Below, one piece after another: positions 35,335 through 47,714 of a DNA stretch of 64,000 nucleotides. Below the pieces are notes generated by a model. The model did no database searches and was not told the origin of the DNA. It saw only the letters and a program-made list of their open reading frames with translations. The stretch lies in the NCBI GenBank assembly GCA_963921425.1, contig OY992837.1, forward strand, positions 6,359,896 to 6,423,895. The letters are read 5' to 3'. Each line of letters starts with the position of its first letter. The stretch's first letter is position 1. The position numbers and the translations under genes are program-made. The DNA comes from Dryas octopetala (Eukaryota; Streptophyta; Magnoliopsida; Rosales; Rosaceae).

Positions 35335-35891
35335 CTTCAAATAGACTCCCTTTCCCCGCCCGACCCGATCAAACTTGGGCAATTTCTCAATTCACTTAGT
35401 GGGTCGTGGCGTTCAATAAAAGCCCAAATAATAAAAAGCAAATCATGCGCGTGGCCTTTCACGGGACCGCACGTCAACACGTGTCAGCTAAGCGCAACGC
35501 AAAGCCTCACACAACACAAACATATTGGTCCGGGCGGTCCCCGTGCGCGCCATAGCAATCAAAATCCGCGGGACCCACTTCCCCAACCATAGTTAGAAAC
35601 CGCAGCGTCATCGACTCATTGACTCATTCCCAGTTATTCAGTTAAGCTGAAAATCCAACCCTCTTAACCAGGGTTAGCTCCGCTCCATGGTTTAGAGCTT
35701 CAGATCCAAGATTAGGGTTTCACAGAGCTCAAAAATCCTCCCTCAATTTCCCCAAAATCGTTGGTCAATTTTTCTCCTTTCAATTCCCAGAAGCCTAATT
35801 AGTTCCTGAATTTCTTGTTCGTTTGAAATTTTCGATCGATCGCTCTGCCGAGTCTGTGTTGTCGCAGAGGGAGCACAAAATTAGGGGAAAG
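35335..35891 (+). promoter_or_regulatory. Promoter and 5' leader of AFC1
   Basis: This segment is GC-richer than the spacers around it and holds ACACGTGTCAG (a G-box-like core near 35480), CGGGCGGTCCCCG and leader-like CT-rich sequence before the ATG. The transcription start is not defined. Confidence 0.4.
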
Positions 35892-38800
35892 ATGGAGACG
35901 CAGAGGATAATAGAATTTCCTCACAAGAATATGGATAAGCGGCCGAGAAAGAGACCTCGATTAACATGGGACATGCCCCCTCCACTTCCTCCTCCCGAGG
36001 TCTGTCTCTGCAATTCTATCTCTCTCTTTCTCTTTTGTATTGTCTTTGGTGTCGACGCTTAAACCCTAAAGTTTGATTACTTATCTTTTTTTTTTTTTTT
36101 TTTTATTAATGGATCATCAATTAAATGTGTCCTGGTCAATTTCCCTTCAAATTATACGAAAATAGATTTCTAGAAAGGTTCAACCTCGATGATTGTTTAA
36201 ATGTTTTGTGTTTTAGGGACAGAATCAAATGTTATTGACATAAACATACAATTCAGGAATGCAATTTAACCTTTAGAAATTAGTGTACCTTACTAGAAAT
36301 TTGAATAATTCATGGATTATATATGTGTGTCTGTATAATGTAATTATTTAATTAAGCTTAATATGTTTTGCAGCTGCTCCCAGCAATATACTGCGGGCAG
36401 GAGTTTGGAAATGGGCCAATCCCCAATTACACATATACGTCTATGTTTTATGGGGGATTTCCTCGCAATGCCTCACCTCCGTGGAGGCCCGACGATAAAG
36501 ATGGTCATTACGTGTTTGGCATCGGAGAATATCTAACCCCTCGATGTAAGTCTCTGCATGTTGATTTTCTCCTGGCCAAGCACCTTAGTCTTATTTATTT
36601 ATGGATTCGGCTCTTGTGAATTTCATTTATTTATCAATGATATTTATTATTTGTTTTCTGATACTTTTTCCCCATCATACTTGCAGACAGGATTCTCAGC
36701 AAAATGGGAGAGGGTTCGTATTTTCTTGCTCTATTGGATGTCAAGTTCACCTCCAGTTGCTCCGAAAAAAAAAAAAAATCACCTTCATATAGAAGGTAGA
36801 CATATCTCTTTTCAATTCCTCGGATTAATTTTAATATCTTGTGTATGACTTTTCCAGGGACTTTTGGGCAAGTGTTGGAGTGTATTGACAATGAAAAGAA
36901 AGAAGTTGTGGCAATCAAAATTATCCGCTCCATACATAAGTATCGCGAAGCTGCAATGATTGAAATTGATGTCCTACAGAGGCTTGCAAGGCATGACATT
37001 GGTGGCACTCGGTAAGGATATTTTATTGTTTGTCTTTCTTACTGGTTGTAGAAGTTTGAAGTGATGTTGGTATAAGTGGTTTTATTCTTTGCAGTTGTGT
37101 GCAAATACGGAATTGGTTTGACTATCGTAATCATATTTGTATTGTAAGTATTTATTGGTACTTCTAATTTATTAGTTTGGAGGGGCAAAATATATGTTCC
37201 TTCATGCCTGAATTTTCTGTGAGTTAAGAAAAACTTGCGGATGGATTTAAATGGTTTCAACAGGTATTTGAGAAGCTTGGACCTAGCTTATACGATTTTC
37301 TTCGCAAAAACAGCTACCGTTCATTTCCCATTGATCTTGTTCGGGAGCTTGGCAGACAACTTTTGGAGTCTGTAGCATGTGTGTGGACAATTCTTGCACC
37401 ATTTTATCTAAATTCTTACAACTTGATGCTCACTGCTTAATTGCAAAGCTGAGATCTGGGCATTGATAAATATTTGTCTCCATATCAGTCTCTCCAATTT
37501 TGTAAACAGAGCATAATTTTTGTTTGTATAAGCATGCATTTGATGATAATAATGGTGGTTAATTCACTTCTTTTTTATTTGTTCGCTGGTTTATTTTTGC
37601 AGTTATGCATGATTTACGCCTTATTCATACTGATTTGAAGCCAGAAAACATTCTGCTTGTTTCGTCTGAGTACATCAAAGTGCCAGACTATAAGGTATTG
37701 TTTCTATAATCGGGCCTTTGCTCTCTTAGCATGTTTTCATATTTTACTTAATATATATGTGTGCGCATGCACACACAAGCAGACCAAGGAGAGGGCATGT
37801 ATGCCTGATCTGATTTAACGATATTGCGATTTGTCATATATTGGACTATTTTGTGCCTCAGTATAGTAATACTGATACATGGATATGCAAAGGCATTTTT
37901 TCATTTTTTTCAGTAATTCTTAATGTAGTATGTACTGGTAAGTTGGTACAATATCATTTTAGGTTTGATTTTTTATCCCAAGCCCTCTTCAGATTTTGTG
38001 CCTTCTAGCCTGATAATTAGTGAAGTTCAAGGTTCTGACACTTGGTCCCACAAAAAAAAAAAAAGGTTCTGACACTTTGTTTCATTATTTTTTCAACTTC
38101 AATCAAGTTTCTATCACGGTCAACTAAAGAGGGTTCCTATTTCAAGAATCTTCCCAAGTCAAGTGCCATTAAGCTCATTGATTTTGGGAGTACAACATTT
38201 GAACATCAGGATCATAGCTATGTGGTGTCAACACGCCACTATCGTGCACCAGAGGTTATTTTGGGTAAGTACAATTCTAGACTACTCGAGCATATCCTTA
38301 TTTGTATTTCTTAGATGACACTCGTTTGACGTTATCTGCAGGTCTTGGATGGAACTATCCTTGTGATATATGGAGTGTGGGATGCATACTTGTTGAACTC
38401 TGCTCTGTAAGTACCATTGAGTTTGTATTTCCCCATCATCTACAATCGTGTCATTTTCTTTGAAGTATGCTGAATTTACTATTTACTGGCTTGAATATAT
38501 CATCCGGGAGGAAGATTAAGTGAAAGGCTCCAAGATCAAATATAAACATTGCCTTCTCAATGGGTAAACATATCCCTTGAAAAGTGAACTCTTTTATGGC
38601 TGAATATGACTTTGTTTTGGACACACAATTTTGCAGCTTATTAAAAACTCTATTGAAATGACCATTACAAATTGGTGGACCTAAAGGAATGCAATGATGC
38701 ATGTTAGACGAGGAACATTGTGATTTGTTGCTTTTATAAATAGATAGTTTTCCATGTTTGGCTGGGGCCATTTTTTTTTTTTGGGTCTTCTCTCAAATCG

Positions 38801-39453
38801 AGTTTTCCATGCATAGCCTGGGAGTTTGAACTTCTGTTTTGTCTTTGAACAGGGTGAGGCCCTTTTTCAAACACATGAGAACTTAGAGCATCTTGCCATG
38901 ATGGAGAGGGTTTTGGGGCCACTACCACAGCATATGGTGATAAGAGCTGAGTAAGACTCTTACTGTACATATTCCCCCTTGTTTTGTATGTGATATGGAT
39001 GGAGCTCTTATATTGTGCCTGATTTTTTTGCAGCCGTCGTGCTGAGAAATATTTTAGGAGGGGGGCACGGCTGGATTGGCCTGATGGTGCAACTTCTAAA
39101 GAAAGCATGAGAGCAGTTTGCAAATTGCCCCGATTGCCGGTATTGATTCAAAGCTTAAGGAGTTTCTATGTTTTAACGCCTAGTGGCATGGCTAGTATAA
39201 ATTTAATTTGTCCATGCTTGGATCTTCAATTAAGTATCTACAGGCTTACCTTGCTATGATTTTGAACCATCCATTGCAGAACTTAATAATGCAGCATGTG
39301 GACCACTCTGCTGGTGATTTGATTGAACTCTTGCAAGGGCTACTAAGATACGACCCAGCAGAACGGCTCAAGGCAAGGGAAGCACTAAGACATCCCTTTT
39401 TCATGAGAGATGTGAGAAGAGGTGGCTACCCTTTGTACAGGGGCGGAACATAG
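35892..39453 (+). CDS. AFC1: LAMMER-type dual-specificity kinase AFC1
   Basis: AFC kinases (CLK family) phosphorylate SR splicing factors in the nucleus. Twelve exons (35892-35999, 36374-36545, 36687-36713, 36858-37011, 37095-37143, 37264-37378, 37603-37694, 38108-38264, 38342-38406, 38853-38950, 39034-39139, 39280-39453) give 1317 nt, 438 residues. A basic N-terminus ([13 protein letters not shown]) is followed by the kinase domain from about residue 94: [36 protein letters not shown], and the signature [11 protein letters not shown] (325-335). The N-terminus and exon layout match what I remember of AFC1 better than AFC2 or AFC3. Exon 3 is only 27 nt. Intron 7 contains a poly(A) micro-insertion. 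The last residues (YRGGT) may come from a transposon end. Confidence 0.95.
38029..38077 (+). repeat. Poly(A) micro-insertion in AFC1 intron 7
   Basis: AAGGTTCTGACACTT occurs at 38029-38043 and 38063-38077. Only GGTCCCAC plus a poly(A) run lies between. It sits 31 bp upstream of the exon 8 acceptor, so it may affect the polypyrimidine tract or branch region. Confidence 0.75.
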
Positions 39454-39500
39454 AAGGGACTAAGAGGGGCAATGGCCCCTTCAAACTTTTGATCAGAGAA
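39439..39500 (+). mobile_element. Possible transposon end at the AFC1 stop codon
   Basis: CAGGGGCGGAAC followed by GAGGGGCAATGGCCCC resembles the CAGGGGCGGA termini of some plant hAT-like elements. It begins within the last codons of AFC1. No matching second end was found, so it would be a remnant. Confidence 0.3.
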
Positions 39501-39726
39501 AAAAAAAAAAATCAATATAAGTTGTATAATACCAATGTGTTTTGCATCTTTTTCTTCTATTTTATTCTTCTCATGAGCATTGCAGTTAAATCCAATACCG
39601 CCTAACTCAAAAGTCACTATTTCATTTGGATTCTCTATGATTATGGGTAATAGAGTTTATTTACTTTTTTTGTTTTTGTTTTTTGTTTTTTAAATTTAAT
39701 TTTATATTATTTTAATATTATTTATA

Positions 39727-40735
39727 GGCTTAATTATCGATTTACCACTTAAAATTGTAACTCATTCTCATATTGCCATTTGAAAGTTTTTTTGTCTCAT
39801 ATTATCACCTATAATTTACATTCGTGTCTTATTTTACTTTGTTTCGTTAACAATTCCGTTAAAACTGTTAATTTGGCCGTTAATGTTGACGTGGCGTGCT
39901 AAATATGTGTCACGTGTCACATCTTTGTTTTTAATTTTGGATTTTTTAATTTTCCTATTTTTATAAACTTTGAAAATTAATTACACAGAAAATTCTTACG
40001 AACTTATTTTAACTAGTACTAATTTACTATGGGGTTAAAATACCAATTTTTTCTTTAAAAAATTTCAAAAAATTTGGGAAGTCCAAATTTATTTCTAGGA
40101 AATTAAAAGAAATTTCTCTCTATTAAATAAATTCTAGAATTTTCATAAACTCTCGAACAAATTTTCAAAAATATTTTGGAAATTACCAAAAGTCTGTTTT
40201 AGAGAATTATTTGAAGGCTTTACAGAAATTTTATGATTTTTCTAGAATTTATATTATGGAGGAAAATGATGCACACCTCATATTTTTTTGGAGTTTGAGA
40301 GATTATTTTATGAATTTTCAAATAATCTAAAGTATTTTAATTTTCTAGAAATAAATTTGGACTTACCAAATTTTCTGAAAACTTTTAGAGGGAAAATTGG
40401 TATTTTGACCTCATAGTAAATTAGTACTAGTCAAGACGAGTCCGTAGGAATTTTCCGTTTATTTTTCTGAGTTCGGAGCTATTTTTAATTAATTTTCAAA
40501 GTTTATAAAAATAAGAAATATATATATATACAAGAAAATATGTGACACGTGGCGCACATTCAGCGCGCTACATCAGCAATAACGACCAACTCAACATTTG
40601 TAACGGAATTGTTGATGGAACAATGTAAAATGGGACACGGATGTAAGTTATAGGTGGTAATCTGGGACAAAAAAAGTTTATGGTAGCAATATAAGAATGA
40701 ATTACAGTTTTAGGTGGTAAATTGATAATTAAGCT
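39727..40735. mobile_element. Palindromic Mutator-type MITE with perfect 9-bp target duplication
   Basis: The element is 1009 bp. It begins GGCTTAATTATCGATTTACC, and its right end reverse-complemented reads AGCTTAATTATCAATTTACC. The two halves remain largely complementary up to a centre near 40230. The 9-bp word TTATTTATA flanks it exactly at 39718-39726 and 40736-40744, as expected for Mutator-type insertion. There is no ORF. Confidence 0.88.
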
Positions 40736-40858
40736 TTATTTATATTATATGGCATAGTGTCATGCCATGTGGCATTTTTGTTGGGCCATTTGCAACGCCA
40801 TGTCATCATTTAACGGGGAAATAGACAGAAAACTTAACAAAAGTATTTAAAAGTTAAA

Positions 40859-41043
40859 GACTCTGGAGTTGAGGTATTTTGAAGCTAAATTTTGAAATTG
40901 GGGTAGAAATTCCAAGACTCTGGAGTTGAGGTATCTTGAAGCTAAATTTTGAAATTGGGGTAGAAATTTCAAGACTCTGGAGTTGAGGTATCTTTATCTT
41001 GAAACTAATTTTTGAAATTGGGGTAAAAATTCTAAAATTGAGG
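40859..41043. repeat. Three tandem copies of a 57-bp unit
   Basis: GACTCTGGAGTTGAGGTAT recurs at 40859, 40916 and 40973, each followed by GAA(G/A)CTAA and TTTTTGAAATTGGGGTA. The third copy has a small internal insertion (CTTTAT). The wording resembles the end of a Mutator-type MITE, so it may derive from one. Confidence 0.8.
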
Positions 41044-41049
41044 TATTAA

Positions 41050-43517
41050 AATGTAGTTTGTTCTAAAATTTAATATTTTAACAATAATAACAGCTCCTTT
41101 TTTAGAGCACCACAAGTCGCTCCCCAAAAGTTATCATATACTCCTCTTTAATTTGTTAGTTTTAAAACTAATTTTATAATTTAAATTGCCAACACATAAT
41201 GAGGAATGCAAAATGACTTTTGGAAAGTGCCAATAACAACTCCCTTTTATAATATTTATATAATAAATAAACTTTAATTGTGTTTGTGTTTTGTTCAATC
41301 CCAACTTCCAAATTTCAAATGGTATATAGTTTTTCAAGTTGCTGGCCAGCTCCTAAGGGAGTAAGGGGTGGATAAAATAGTTGTTAGACAGTATCCCATA
41401 AAATTATGATTTGATCCTTCTTTGATTCGAAAACATAGTTTTGACAGATAGTGTTGAGTCTGTTGACTCTTGTTGCATTCTGGAATTGTGACTTATAAGC
41501 ATTTGATATTGAGCGCACCAAACAGTTGTGATTAGTGATGAGCCGTGAACCAACAGCAGAGCACGTACAGAGACGATCATGTCATTATCATATCGAGCTG
41601 GAATTGCACTAAATATATAATATAATATAATCTTTAGTTAATTATATCGGTTTTGGCTGAAATAGTTTCTTAAGTTTACCCTCGCATAATATACAAGATT
41701 AAAGTCCACAATGTAATCATTCCATTTGATGATATTCTAAGATAGTATATCACTCTACGTGCTTAGCAGCTAATAAGGATGACCAATTAGAGAAATTATA
41801 TCCTTCAAGATTCTAGTGAAAAACTAGGATAAAAGTTTCTAGCATTAGGGTCGGGATTGGTCTATTTTTACACGAGGTAATGTTCTTCTGTCAAACAGTT
41901 TGACAACACAATTAAGTTATTTATGTTATTAAACTGTGATTTTTCAGATCACACATTCAGTTAATAGTTAACTACTTAACTTAACCGATGGTTTGTTAAC
42001 ATAAACATCTTATATTGTTGCCAAATTGTCTGAAAATAGGGTATTTTCGTGTATATATCCTGTTCTTGAATCTTGGAAGAGGTGAAGAAGTCAATTTTTA
42101 TGTTGGGAGCTGGTACACATTATACAGTGGGGATGCCTGGTCTTAATGAGAAAAAGAGTTGAAAATGCAGAGACAGTATAAATGCAATTGCAAATCGATC
42201 ACATGCAGTTAGGTCCACAGCTTCAAGAAGAAAAGCAGAACTGTAAACACAGGAAAGGTGTAAAAGCTGAAAGCAACAACTGATGATCATCTATTTTGTT
42301 TTTTTTGTTTGCTAAAGATGTTTAGCCTCTTTAAGATTATTCACCAATAATCTAGTTGATGAGTCTATAACCATATATAGTACATTAGTACAAAGGTCTT
42401 CGATCTCCAGTGAAGTCCATTAAAAGAGAGCATTTATACTTAAACATTCCATAATCATTATATAAATAACAAAATTGGCTGAGTACAAAGCATCAAATAA
42501 AATGGTAAATGCAAAAGAAAACAAAAGGCACCGATTGAAAAGGCCAACAAACACCAAGACAACACAGAAGCATCAGAAAGCTCCTCTGCTTTGAGGCCCA
42601 TAAACATATCAGTAATTCCAATACCAGGGTCATTTTGGTAATCTGCACAACAAATCAGTTGAGCTTTGCTTGACCTCCTAATCCAAACTAAGTCTTCAAT
42701 GGGGCAGGTCTCTCTTCCTAACCCATCCTAATTAAGATCTAGCGTCTCTTTATTGTCATTATCGATTGATTTTAAGTTAGATGTTCGGTTCTTACGCTAA
42801 CTGCCAATAACAAAAACAAGCAAATTAAGCGTATGGGCTGGGTTAGGACTTTAGTGTGGGCCGAAAATGGGCCTAAAGTGGTGGTGAAGCAGTGTGGGCG
42901 GCGCATGGTGGACAGGTGCATGCCATTACCTACTTGAGGCTTGCAGTAGAATAAGTAAGTATTAGGTGAGGTGCGGGAGCCCACGTGTCACGTTGGACAC
43001 ATGATTAGTGGCCACGTAAAAGAGACAAACAAAGGTTGCTCGTAGAATCTCCTCTAATCCTCTCTCCACCAATCGTCGTCGTCCTCCCACGTGGGCATCG
43101 CAACCCCACCTCCGCCGATGACATCACACTCGATCTCGATCACCTGCGCTTTTATTTATTAATGTGTATTTAATATCTTCATCATTTTCCTTATTTTAAC
43201 CTATCAAGGCTATCATCGATCAGTGTTGTGTTGAACTAGCTAGCTCAGTCTCCTAGCTTGTAAATTCCACCATATATGTTTGGCTTCCTTGCTTCATCTT
43301 TATTGTGATCTACCACCTACCTGCTGCTTCAATATCTCAATCTCTCGATCTCGACTCTCTCATCTACTTTCTTCATATGCATACTTCCAATTCTTGTACT
43401 ACAACTATAACAAGCATCTTCAATTCTATCAGTTAAAAGGGTGTAGGGGAAGTTGGGTCGATCTTAATTATACATATATATATCAATAAAGAAAATTCAT
43501 ATTACCACTACAAGAAC
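41050..43517. other. Intergenic spacer and promoter of the TIGR01589-type gene
   Basis: No gene is supported in 41050-42700. Closer to the downstream gene are G-box/ABRE-like sites, listed separately, and a CT-rich leader. Confidence 0.5.
42981..43095. promoter_or_regulatory. G-box/ABRE-like sites upstream of the TIGR01589-type gene
   Basis: CCACGTGTCA (42981), GGCCACGTAA (about 43011) and a perfect palindrome CCCACGTGGG (43086-43095) lie 420-540 bp upstream of the ATG. bZIP, bHLH or PIF factors bind such CACGTG cores. Regulation by ABA or light is only an inference. Confidence 0.45.
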
Positions 43518-43971
43518 ATGGGCGACTCTTCTGCTTCATACATCCACATGGTAATTAAGCTAGCTAGCTAGCAAATATAAATGTTACAATTTTATAAAAA
43601 TTCTTCTACTTTTTTTCTTTTTTTTTTCTTGATCATTGTGTTCATATGTTTGTGCATCTCTTTTGATGTTTTTTTTTGTCAGATAATCTAACATGTTTTA
43701 TGATAAATTGTGTTAATTTAGTAGAACTATATGAACAAAATCATTATTTGATATATGATCGATCATATATATATTTATTTTGAGTTTTGGATGATGAAAC
43801 CAGTGACATGCATATATATGATTTAGGTGCACCACTTGATCGAGGAGTGCCTCATATTCAACATGAGCAAAGAAGAGTGCATGGAAGCCCTCTCTAAGCA
43901 TGCAAACATAAAACCCATTATTACCTCCACAGGTCAGTCTAAGGTCCTTTAATTTATACACACAAACAATA

Positions 43972-44022
<51 letters not shown>

Positions 44023-44285
44023 CTAAATTACAAGTGTTTGCATGGGATTAGGTGGCATGTAATAACACTAATCAATTAAGAGTGACTGTTAATTAATTTA
44101 CAGTGTGGAAGGAGTTGGAGAAGGAGAACAAGGAGTTCTTTGAGGCATACACAAAGAGCAGGGAAGCGAGATCAGCCTCTGAAATGGAGACAGAGCAGAG
44201 ACTTCACAACATCGTTTCTGATCATCTTTCTCAAACAGACAGTGCTCCTACTACTACCGATGATGATGGTGATGATCATCAGTAG
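43518..44285 (+). CDS. Small plant-specific protein with TIGR01589 domain
   Basis: Three exons (43518-43550, 43827-43932, 44104-44285) sum to 321 nt, encoding 106 residues. The conserved core is HHLIEECLIFNMSKEECMEA followed by LSKHANIKPIITSTVWKELE and NKEFFEAY, the pattern of the angiosperm family TIGR01589 (A_thal_3526). The biochemical role of this family is unknown to me. The C-terminus is acidic and disordered (TTTDDDGDDHQ). Intron 2 holds a long (GT)n microsatellite (about 43973-44021). The first exon codes only 11 residues, MGDSSASYIHM, which suits this family. Confidence 0.88.
43973..44021. repeat. (GT)n microsatellite
   Basis: More than 20 GT dinucleotides lie in intron 2 of the TIGR01589-type gene. 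Confidence 0.95.
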
Positions 44286-44289
44286 TTTC

Positions 44290-45663
44290 TAGTTGATATT
44301 TTGATATTTGATGAAGACCGACAACGATAGATAAGGTGGCCTTTTTGGCTTTGCCATTAATTATCTGTAACATCACAGTAAAGGTACCCAAAAACGATAG
44401 CTAGGGGAATAACCAGCAAGGCTTGCTCATACTATACGACGTCGTTGGGATTGGGAAGCAACCAAGTGTGATTTGTAAGCCGCGTGTGGCTGGGGTTAGC
44501 ATACGTGGCGAACTCGTGGCAGAGCCCGATGTGCCCCATTGGCCTCCATAGTGTGTGCGCGCGTGCGTCTGTCCCTCATGTAGATGCTGTACTGTTTTGT
44601 AAATTTGCAGCTACAGCTACTGCTGGTCTTCATTTATTATTATATCTTTTTCTCGTATTCTGTTTTGTTTTATGTTTTGTTTTCTTGTCCAATAATAATT
44701 TTGGTCGTAAATTAAAGGACTGTGTAACATGTAGCAGCCCAAATTTGCATATTGTGGGACAACTTTAGCATTGTCGCTATCCTACTTAAAAAAAAATCTT
44801 AAAATAGAGCTCATTCGTATGATTGGCCATAAAATGAATGTCCTCGCAAACCTTTGCATACACTATGACAAATTACGTAGCCTTGTAGTAATAACATTAA
44901 TAAAATAATTTGAAATTACCCTTAATTTGAAATTACGTAGCCTTATATATTAACCATGTTTATAGAGAATGTACATAGTGTGGAACAAGAACTATACAAC
45001 AAAAAATCATTAAGCCAGTCAAAAAATGGACGATTCCAACTAAGCCATGTAGGGTAAGAGGCTTACACTTGGTATGAGATTGTACTATGTTTTCTTCTTT
45101 CTTCATCAGGGGAATGAAATAATTGAATTTGAGATCTCTCCAAGAAAATATCACTAGGCTAACAACCCGTTGATATCATATTTCTTTTCTTAAATAATTA
45201 AATTTATATGTGAATTTTAATATAAGGAACTAATATTTCTAGGTCCAAGCATATACAACTACACAAGCACAACTTCTTGTGGGTAGGGCTAGCATGGAGC
45301 TACAAAGACAAAAATGTACAAAAAGCCCATGCCAGCCTCTAATAAGAACATTTGCATAAATTTGGAAAAGCCCAAATGCAGATCAAGCCCACTTAGAACC
45401 AAAAAAAAAACATGAAATATACTAATATAGTTCCAAAATTTAACTAGCTCAAATAAATTAGTTTGAAAACTTCAGCCCAACCGAGAGAGTCCAGCCTGCA
45501 TTCAATGCACTCTACACGACGCCGTTTGGACTCACATGCATAAACGGCATATTGATATTCTCAGGGTTTTTGAACGTTCCCTGTTTCCTTTCAACCTCCT
45601 TTGTTTGGCTTTTCCACTTTACTCACCTCCATCCCCAGGGTTTTAGACCTCTTGCTCTCAACC
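44290..45663. other. Spacer between TIGR01589-type and TPR genes
   Basis: It starts with the likely 3'UTR of the upstream gene. AATTACGTAGCCTT occurs twice (about 44871 and 44931), a short direct repeat. The last 200 bp should hold the TPR promoter. No other gene is seen. Confidence 0.5.
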
Positions 45664-46710
45664 ATGGAGTCCCTCGCTAAACTTACCCACCGTCACCAAC
45701 CCCTTAATCTCTCGCTCAATCCCCACCGTCCATCATTCCCAAAGCCCATTTTTTCTTTCAGAACCCAACGCTCATCGCCACCCTTCAACTCCATCTCTGT
45801 CAGCATCAGAGCCTCATCCTCATCCTCATCATCAAAATCCTCCCGCGACCCACCTTATCAGAACCCCCAAAACCCTAAACCCCCTCTCCTAACTCCTCTT
45901 ATCAAGACCACCTGCGCCACCATCGCCGCGGCCGCATTCTTCTTCATGCGCCTCCACCTCAAACCCGCCATCGCCGCCCCAATCGCCCCCACCACGGTGG
46001 AGCCCAGAGAGGAGTCGACGGAGGAAGTTGGGTCTGAAGACAAAGAGAGACTCATTGAAGAGCAATTGAGTCGCGACCCAGACGATGTCGAAGCGCTGAG
46101 GTCTTTAATGGAAGTCAGGATCAAAGCTCACAAGCTGAACGAAGCGGTTCAGGTATTGGATCGGTTGATCGAGCTTGAACCCGAAGACTACGAGTGGCAA
46201 TTGCTCAAAGCCAACGTTCATAACTACATGGGTGAGTTGGAACTCGCTACAAATGAATTCGAGGAGATTTTGGCGAAAGACCCTTTTCGGGTTGAGGCCT
46301 ATCATGGCCTGGTGATGTCTGTGGCGCAATCCGCCGAGAAATTGAAGCCGGTGTTGAAGAGGGTCGAGGAGGCAATGGAGAAGTGCAAGAAGCAGGGGAA
46401 CAAATCCGATGTGAGGGATTTTAAGCTGTTAATTGCCCAAATTCTCGTAATGGAGGCGAATTATTCGGATGCTTTGAAGCTTTATCAGGATCTTGTGAGG
46501 GAAGAGCCAAGGGATTTCAGGCCGTATCTGTGTCAAGGGATCATTTATACTCTGCTGAGGAAGCAGAATGAGGCCGAGAAACAGTTCGAGAAGTTCAGGA
46601 AGCTTGTTCCCAAGAACCACCCTTACAAAGAGTATTTCGATGATAATATGTTTTCGACGAAGCTGTTTGCACAGAAGGTGGAGAGGGAGAGAGCCGGGTC
46701 GAAAGTCTGA
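45664..46710 (+). CDS. Chloroplast-targeted TPR protein (SLOW GREEN 1-like / lumen common family)
   Basis: This intronless ORF encodes 348 residues. The ATG at 45664 has a strong context (ACCATGG), and no earlier in-frame ATG exists. The first 75 residues are rich in Ser, Arg, Pro and His and fit a plastid transit peptide. A hydrophobic stretch (CATIAAAAFFFMRLHL) ending in PAIAAP suggests a membrane anchor or a lumen-type bipartite signal. TPR-like helices follow from about residue 135: VEALRSLMEVRIKAHKLNEA, LDRLIELEPEDYEWQLLKAN, DLVREEPRDFRPYLCQGIIY. It resembles Arabidopsis SG1 and its lumen common family relatives in thylakoid biogenesis. Which member is the true ortholog cannot be decided here. 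Confidence 0.85.
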   Translation: MESLAKLTHRHQPLNLSLNPHRPSFPKPIFSFRTQRSSPPFNSISVSIRASSSSSSSKSSRDPPYQNPQNPKPPLLTPLIKTTCATIAAAAFFFMRLHLKPAIAAPIAPTTVEPREESTEEVGSEDKERLIEEQLSRDPDDVEALRSLMEVRIKAHKLNEAVQVLDRLIELEPEDYEWQLLKANVHNYMGELELATNEFEEILAKDPFRVEAYHGLVMSVAQSAEKLKPVLKRVEEAMEKCKKQGNKSDVRDFKLLIAQILVMEANYSDALKLYQDLVREEPRDFRPYLCQGIIYTLLRKQNEAEKQFEKFRKLVPKNHPYKEYFDDNMFSTKLFAQKVERERAGSKV

Positions 46711-47665
46711 GGGAAGTGAGCTGCTGAATTTGAGCTCATTGTGGTGGCTGGCTTCTGTAATGTGGTTGTCTCTTGGTTTCTCTGCCTCTGGTTTTTGGTT
46801 AATGCTTTGGCTAGTGGTGTTCATTCAAGCTGTAGGTAACTTTAGTAGTAGTAGTAGTGGCAGTAGTGAAGGTATTATTGAGACTGTAGAGCTGTCTTGC
46901 ACATCGATCAGTGAAATTTAATATTTTGTTGAACCAATTTTGTCTCATCATTTGAAGTTATAGATGGAATGAAATTATTTTTGAAGTTCTCATGCTGACT
47001 TCCTGTGTTTGTTTCATGTCTTTATATCTAAAGAGCATGCTTTGATATCCTATATATACATGAAACTTTGCTAATTGTATGATGTATATAGTTAATGTAG
47101 ACATGCTTATTGTGGGTGGGACTGTTGCAGAAATGGTTATAGTAATCTTTAAGGTTGGCTAAGATTTTTGTTAACTGTGTTTCTCTTAACTTTAAAATTA
47201 TTCCGACACCAGGATTTCTGGTTTTCACTTCTTGTGTTCTAGCTCTGCTGCATATGATACCTTCACAAATGATATAAGATGCCATTTCAGTCCTATAATT
47301 TCCTTTGTATGTCCAAAATTCCTAATATATCTTTCATTTAAGTTTCACAATGTCTGTGCGGTAGCTATATTAGTTAATGTCATGTGGTTATACAAAGTCA
47401 ATTTCTTTTCAGAAAAATTAGTAAATTTTGATATAGGAAGCAGTGCACTTGTTCTAAGAACGTGCATTTGAAATCGAATTCATGAGCCTTGGTGCTGTTT
47501 GATTTTTTAGTCATCATTTGTGGTCACTGATGTTAAAATGGTACCACATGGGATTGAAGAGTAAGTACAAATCTGTACAGTCTTAAAACTTTTTTCATTG
47601 GATATGGCATGTTGATAAATATTCCAAACTGAGGAGTTTATTTCTCATTTTTGTTTCTCTTGCAC

Positions 47666-47711
<46 letters not shown>
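47666..47711. repeat. (GT)n(GA)n compound microsatellite
   Basis: About 7 GT units run directly into about 15 GA units. Confidence 0.95.

Positions 47712-47714
<3 letters not shown>

Noticed and set aside
42772..42984. 70-codon minus-strand ORF
   Set aside because: It overlaps the promoter of the TIGR01589-type gene and shows no recognisable domain.
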